A program made the translations under genes and the position numbers. This document shows positions 49,064 through 64,000 of a stretch of 64,000 nucleotides of DNA, piece after piece. Location: the NCBI GenBank assembly GCA_030710605.1, contig CP092875.1, positions 65,037,206 to 65,101,205 of the forward strand, in the 5' to 3' direction. Source of the DNA: Cordylochernes scorpioides. Taxonomy: Eukaryota > Arthropoda > Arachnida > Pseudoscorpiones > Chernetidae. A model generated the notes under the pieces. It was given only the letters and a program-made list of their open reading frames with translations. It made no database searches and was not told where the DNA came from. The first letter of the stretch is position 1. Each line of letters starts with the position of its first letter.

Positions 49064-49496
49064 ACAGTTTGAACCTTGCTATTACAACACTTGGAACCAA
49101 ACTTTGTTGTTGTTAGAATCAGTTTTAATATTCTGAATATTAGAACTATGATGTTATAACCCCCCAAGTTACTGTTATACCATCTCTAATTTATCCTTGC
49201 CACGCATGTTATACCATCTGTTAACTCTCCTGGTTTACCAGAATAAGGGTCTATTTCACTGTAAATCCACAAATTCCTCAAGTATAAAGGTGTGCAATAA
49301 ATTCCTTTAGATATATGCAAACCCATTAGATTTGTTCTTGTTAAATCCCAAGTTGATTGTTCTAATTGTTTAAAAATCTTAAACAATCATTAAACGTTTT
49401 CACAAATAATTTCAAAGATTTTAAATTTATTATTTACTTTTCAATAAGACATTTAATAATTACAATAGCAATTTGTTGTTTATTCAGCTCAGTATT

Positions 49497-49640
49497 TACA
49501 CAAGGTAATAAAACCAAATAAATAGTATGTGATGTTTCAGTAACAACGTTGTTACCAGAACATCACACATTATTTATTTATATGGATTTGGTCTTATTAC
49601 CTTATGCTTATAACCTATTATCCAAATTGTGCCTTATCAT
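49497..49640. repeat. Foldback PAL (counterpart of 16962-17105)
   Basis: Arms CACAAGGTAATAAAACCAAA and GGTCTTATTACCTTATGC around TCAGTAACAACGTTGTTACC. Confidence 0.8.
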
Positions 49641-50962
49641 CTCAGTATGTTTGATTGAGTTAAAACTTTAATTGAGTTAATATTTCTAGATTCTAATTCC
49701 TTTGGGGCTCTTCTTCTTTCTATCTCCACTCAATCATATTAGGGTATCAAGCCTGTAAAGCTTGAGACTTTTGATGGTGTCTGCCGGGGAAGAGTAGAGC
49801 TCATCAATGGATGAGTCAATAATGTGTCCTTTGGGGCTTATGTGATGTAGCACTTTTACCATCTTCTTCTGTCTTATCTCCACTCAACAATCCTATCAGG
49901 GTATCAAGCTTGTAGAGCTTGAGATGGTGTCTACCGAGTAGAGCTCATCAAAGGAGTTGACATCCATAATGATTGGGTGATTATTTGTAAGTGCAACATT
50001 GTGTACATTTGTAAATGCAAAGTCAAACTACTTTTCACATGTGTAGACATTACAATAAAAGCAGTCACCAACTTCAACCCACCATGATTATCATGGTCTG
50101 TACCATGTGTACTAGGGATAAGCAAAAAAAAAAGGTGATTATTTATTCATACTTCTTGATAATGCTTGAAATAATTTGCATATTTGAGATTTGCATATTA
50201 CTTCACAATACTCTTGTACATCTACATTGATAAATTGTCAGTTATGCCCCAGTGTAATATTCCACCAAACAACACACACTGCCTTAAATATTATATAGTT
50301 AAGTACATTTTTTAAAGAGAGAAATGTTATATTTTTGTACATACCTTTATATGTATATAAGCCATAACTAGGCTTCATGTATGTAAATATAAACCTTTTC
50401 AATAAATATTTTATATATATATATATAAATGTTTTTTTTTTATTTGTTTTTCAATTTGGATTTTGTTGCATCAATACATTTTACACTGCATTTGATGAAA
50501 CCTAACCAAAAAAACAACTTGATATATAAAATAAATAAATTCTATCTTAATTAAATATTCTCTTTTTTTTTTGTTTTCCCTACAAGAAATAAGTGAAACA
50601 TCTGGTAGATGAAATAGATAGGAATTTCACTCAGCAGATTTAACGTCGCTGGTCGTCTTCTTTTTTTTTTTAAAGGAGACAGAGGCAATTTTTTTTCACA
50701 CTTAGTTATCTGGTGTGCCTTCAATAAAGGGGTCACTGTGTGTGTGTATCAAATATCTTTCAGAGTTATTACCTGAATCCAGAAATACATGCTAAAAGGT
50801 AAAACTTCCTTTTGTCCATGAGTGTACCTGAATAGATGCTAAAATCTAGCTCCATATATATTGACCATCTCTGGCCACATACTCACCATGATTATCATGG
50901 CCCTGTGTGCTTGGGATAATTATATAAATAAAGAAGAAATGGTTCAAGATAATATTGTGGAA

Positions 50963-51102
50963 AACTACAAAAATATTTTCTCACAATGAGTTTCTTTATT
51001 TTAAAACACAATCTTTCAAGCAAAGATAGAGCGATTGTCGCTTGAAAACTTGAGTTTTAAAATAAAAAAGAAACTCATTGTGACAAAATATTTTTGTAGT
51101 TT
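50963..51102. repeat. Foldback (counterpart of 18443-18584)
   Basis: The same AACTACAAAAATATTTTCTC arms. One arm carries a G-to-C change (TTGTGACAAAATA), so the arms are drifting apart. Confidence 0.8.
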
Positions 51103-51267
51103 TTAAAAAAGAAATGGGTTGATTCCACTCTAGAAGAACTGTCAGTTTCAACAGCAGAATATGCAAATTGGTAACTAACAGGCTAAATCGCATATTTTTT
51201 TCTGCATGTTTCCACAAAGATAAAATTTCAATATAATATACAGTGTGATGCACTAGCGCGCCATCTG

Positions 51268-51501
51268 TTATCAAAATTCAAAACTATTTTAAAGGCATAA
51301 GATTCTTTTTGAAATTAAACAATTTCTCTACTGCAATGGAAAAATTAAAGGGAGGGCCTGGCTCATCAGTGGTGAACCCTCCCAGCGGTTTCGCCAGTTT
51401 AATCTACCATACCGCTGTTATATTGCATTTTTGGAACTTCCTTTTATAGTGATACTGTTGGTAGAATCTTACGCCTTTAAAATAGTTTTGAATTTTGATA
51501 A
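51268..51501. repeat. Foldback (counterpart of 18752-18983)
   Basis: TTATCAAAATTCAAAACTAT and ATAGTTTTGAATTTTGATAA arms. The same CG-to-CA type change has occurred in both arms relative to copy 1, so the pairing is preserved. Confidence 0.8.
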
Positions 51502-52488
51502 TATACAGTAAAACTTGGGAGCTGTCTTATAGTTCGCAGCCCTGTAAATAAAAATATTTCCGCAGTCCTAGAGTTTTGTTTGGAACCAAATGGAAAGAAA
51601 CGCCTTATACAGATTTTAGTGTAGTTAGGTTTGAAAATAGCCAGTCATAATTTCAAGCTAGGGCTATGCAAATTAGTCTGTTAATTTGCATATTGTTTGT
51701 TCCACACACCCAAGTGACAGAGAAGAACAGCAAAGAGAGAAGAAGCCAAGAATAAGAAACATTAAGCAAAAAAAAAAACATTTTATTTAAAAGAATAGAG
51801 AAGAAAGAAGCTAAACAAAATGAAATGTACCATTATAATCAACAATATTGCTTTCGTTCTTTTGTTGTCTTGTAACAATTCCTTTATTTTTTTTCACAAA
51901 GATATAAAAAAAATATGATACACAAAAAAAAAAAAGCAATACCTTACGGGCTTTAAAAAAAAAAGGATTATTTTTTTAAATGGGAAGGAAAAAAATATCA
52001 AAGAAAAAAAATAATAACCATTCTTGTTTTGATAAAGACAAAGATTAAATTGTGATAGACTTTGAGATAAAAATATTTTTGACCAAAAAAAAAGGAAGAA
52101 GAAAACAGATCAACAGTATATTTACAGTATTAAATAGTCATTTTAAACAGAGAGTGTTGTAACTGTGCACAATTAGTAGGTAGAGGTTCTCCAATTTAAA
52201 ATATATACTCATCATCATCATCATATATATATATTTATATTTATTTATAGATGTATATGTATAGGAAATCAAAAATATATGGAGGAGGGGGAAGTAGAGG
52301 GGGACATCTTCTAACGACAAATCTGGACACACCCGAGTTATGTTAGCACAGCTCTTCAAGCTACAGTAGAGAGGGTATTTACAAGTCCACTTAGGCTGAC
52401 ATGGTAGGGATAGACCATCAGATAAGGTGGTGGTGGTTAGCTGTGTGATATGCAGTAGTCCCAAATGAAGACATCAATAACTCCGCCT

Positions 52489-52840
52489 TTGCCGGTCCCA
52501 AGCCCGGATGAAAAAGGAGGAGGGGGAGCAGTAACAAGCTCACTAAAAAACCTGGGCTCAGCTGGCCCGGCTGATAGTACCCTGTAAGGGCTCCTAATCC
52601 AGGGATACAGGATGAGCAGTGTTTGTATTCAATGTTAGGAGCGGCTGCACATGGTGTCTGTTCCTCATATCAGAGGCGGCCATTTCTTTTGGAGCTAAGT
52701 CAGTGGCCTGCCACTGAGTAGTGCTCCCAGTCTTAATGACAAAGGCAGACACATTCTACTTCACCCAATCATGATGGTTGTCAAGCTTTACAAGCTTGAT
52801 GCCCTAATATGATTGTGTGGAGATAAGAAAGAAGAAGAAG
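52489..52840 (-). mobile_element. SINE-like family D (counterpart of 19986-20328)
   Basis: TTTGCCGGTCCCAAGCCCGG to GAGATAAGAAAGAAGAAG. Confidence 0.75.
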
Positions 52841-52861
52841 ACATCAATAGTATGGTGGGAC

Positions 52862-53056
52862 CAGGGGTCAGCAAACTTTTGAGCCGAATTACAATTTACA
52901 AAATTTCAAAGTTTTTAAAGAGCCACAAAATGTGTTCTTGCCAACAATAAACAGTACTCGCATAAATAGTATTTGCGTATGGAACTATAAAAAGAGCCGC
53001 AGCTTCGCATCCAAAGAGCTGCATGTGGTTTGTGAACCACAGTTTGCCGACCCCTG
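52862..53056. mobile_element. hAT-like MITE (counterpart of 20350-20548)
   Basis: CAGGGGTCAGCAAACTTTTG to CAGTTTGCCGACCCCTG; its ends are better preserved than in copy 1. Confidence 0.85.
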
Positions 53057-54412
53057 GACTAGACCTATAAAAAGCTACCTGTTAAGACTTGCAAATAATC
53101 TCAATCTTTATATATGTATGAACATTTAAAGATCCATTACAAGAATGTATGTTTAAAATTATTAATTTTGTTTTATATATGTATGTAGTGCAATCATTAA
53201 ATGTCTTTTTTTATATATTTCAATGATCAAGCTAGCGTGCCGAAAGGATTCAGAGAATCCCTGGAGAACAAAGAAGAGAGTAAGAGTTAGTTTGTTTACC
53301 TCTTGCAATAAAGTTTTGTATTTGGTTGGCGTACTTTCTAAAATCATAACACTGCCAATGTCATTTCTTATCCCCTTGTGCAAAGATTACAAGAATTACT
53401 AGAGTCCATTGCTCCTCGAGCAGTCCAAAGGTCCTGAAAGCTGTCAAAGATGATACTGGGTGAATGATGGCAATATTAAAAGATAACACAACCAGCTAAG
53501 TTTGTGAACCCATGTTGAGGTAGGCAGCAAAGATAAATGGCAGGCTGGGGATGGACCAATCAGGGAGTGCATGCAGGCTCATTTGCATGGTAGCAACCAG
53601 AGAGATGCATTTAGTATTGTGGCTCAGTTTGGACTTTTTTCCTTTTGTAAAACAATGAATGTGACACCAGTTTTAAAACTTCAAATATATAAACTAAACT
53701 CTCTATTCCTGCATGGATCCCACACTGCATTCACTCCTGTGTCGAGGTTTACCTACTTCTCTCTATCAACCAAATATTGAGGATGGTAAAAACATTACTA
53801 TGGTAAAACTTCACCAAGACTGACTAGCTGCTGTCATTCACAGAGAGAGAGGGGGCATCTAGGGGTATAAAAGTAAGATTCTGTCAAGTTGGTTATTAGT
53901 ATGGGAAACCCTATCACAGATAATAAAATAAGTCGTAACTTCAACTGGCTTTTCTGTAATTTAATTTTGAAAAAAAAGAGGAATTTATTTATTTTATAGA
54001 CACTCTAGTTAAAAATGCACTCATATAAATTCAGGTATTGGAATTCCTCTTGTAAATGAAAATAAATAAACTTTTTATTCCAATATAGTAAAAAAAAAAA
54101 ACTTTACATTAACACTAATCAGGGTCTTGGCCAAAACCTCATGAATATGAGGTTTATGTAAATTAACACCTGAACCAGGAAATAGAAGTTTTAAGTTACA
54201 ATCAAGTTATATAGGTAAAACAAAGGTGCTTCATCTTAATGATTTCAAACCATGATGGGCTCTTAATATTATATTGTTGGAAACTCAGCAAAAGACAACT
54301 TTGATCACAAACCTATGTTTGATTCTGGGAGCCCTTAGTATAAACAGACAGCTTTTGAAAGCCAGAGAAAACTGTCTTATTTGTGTCAGAAATTCCATGA
54401 TGGTTGACCTCT

Positions 54413-54557
54413 AAACACAAGGTAATAAGACCAAATAAAAAAAATAGTGTGTGACATTTCAGTAACAACGCTGTTACCGAAACGTTACACACAATTTATT
54501 TATTTGGCCTTATTACCTTGTATTTATAATCTATAATCCAAATTTAGCCTTATCATG
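54413..54557. repeat. Foldback PAL (counterpart of 21903-22049)
   Basis: Same arms and CAGTAACAACGCTGTTACCG core, 170 bp beyond the VPS4 stop. Confidence 0.85.
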
Positions 54558-54726
54558 GCTGACCTCTGTATCATAGATAGCATTACGAGATGATGATTCA
54601 ACAATGAAGTTCTGCAGGATGCTGGATGTCAGATGCTACAGGTTTTAATATGGCCTTCAAGATATCTTTCTGGATCTGTAGTGATGAGGACATGTAAGAT
54701 AGAGCCACTTACTCTGAGCGAGCAGA

Positions 54727-63970
<9,244 letters not shown>

Positions 63971-64000
63971 CTGGCAAACATTCAAGTACATATTGTGTAA

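Larger units (their letters stand above)
42799..54726. other. Copy 2 intergenic region
   Basis: Counterpart of 10563-22218 with the same repeat order. Copy-2-specific insertions are a SINE-T (43660-43919) and the 350-bp hairpin (46288-46637); family D at 11388-11758 is missing. The Cys-rich frame recurs at 52138-52464. Confidence 0.7.

Overview
The window is eukaryotic nuclear DNA, most likely from an invertebrate animal. Genes are split by GT-AG introns, coding density is very low, the DNA is AT-rich, and intergenic and intronic space is crowded with mariner, Helitron, SINE-like and foldback/MITE elements. I cannot name the species from sequence alone.

Layout. (1) 921-10562, + strand: the last six exons of an unrecognised Pro/Ser/Lys-rich, probably nuclear protein, with microexons of 39, 30 and 18 nt. 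A 154-bp tandem array (5701-6966) and a 1.29-kb mariner (8568-9854) lie in its introns. (2) 10563-22218: convergent intergenic space filled with small repeats. (3) 22219-41534, - strand: a VPS4 gene (ESCRT-III disassembly AAA ATPase). Eight exons can be joined in frame and cover 433 residues; only the short start exon is missing. Its first visible intron holds a decayed Helentron-type Helitron (about 33875-36177). (4) 42106-42205: a 100-N assembly gap. (5) 42206-64000: a second, diverged copy of 9970-32693, carrying again the last exon of gene 1 and seven of the eight VPS4 exons.

The two copies start exactly at the gap. They differ by scattered substitutions and by many whole-element insertions, while the VPS4 exons I compared differ only at silent sites. 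The simplest reading is two alleles of one highly heterozygous locus placed end to end by the assembler; a real tandem duplication is the alternative. Either way the pair is a natural experiment: empty and filled sites sit in one window and show the ends and target duplications of a mariner, a Helitron, a tRNA-related SINE, a second SINE-like family and a 350-bp near-perfect hairpin insertion.

The two host genes converge tail to tail and show no evident functional link. Most of the remaining open frames are by-products of repeats.
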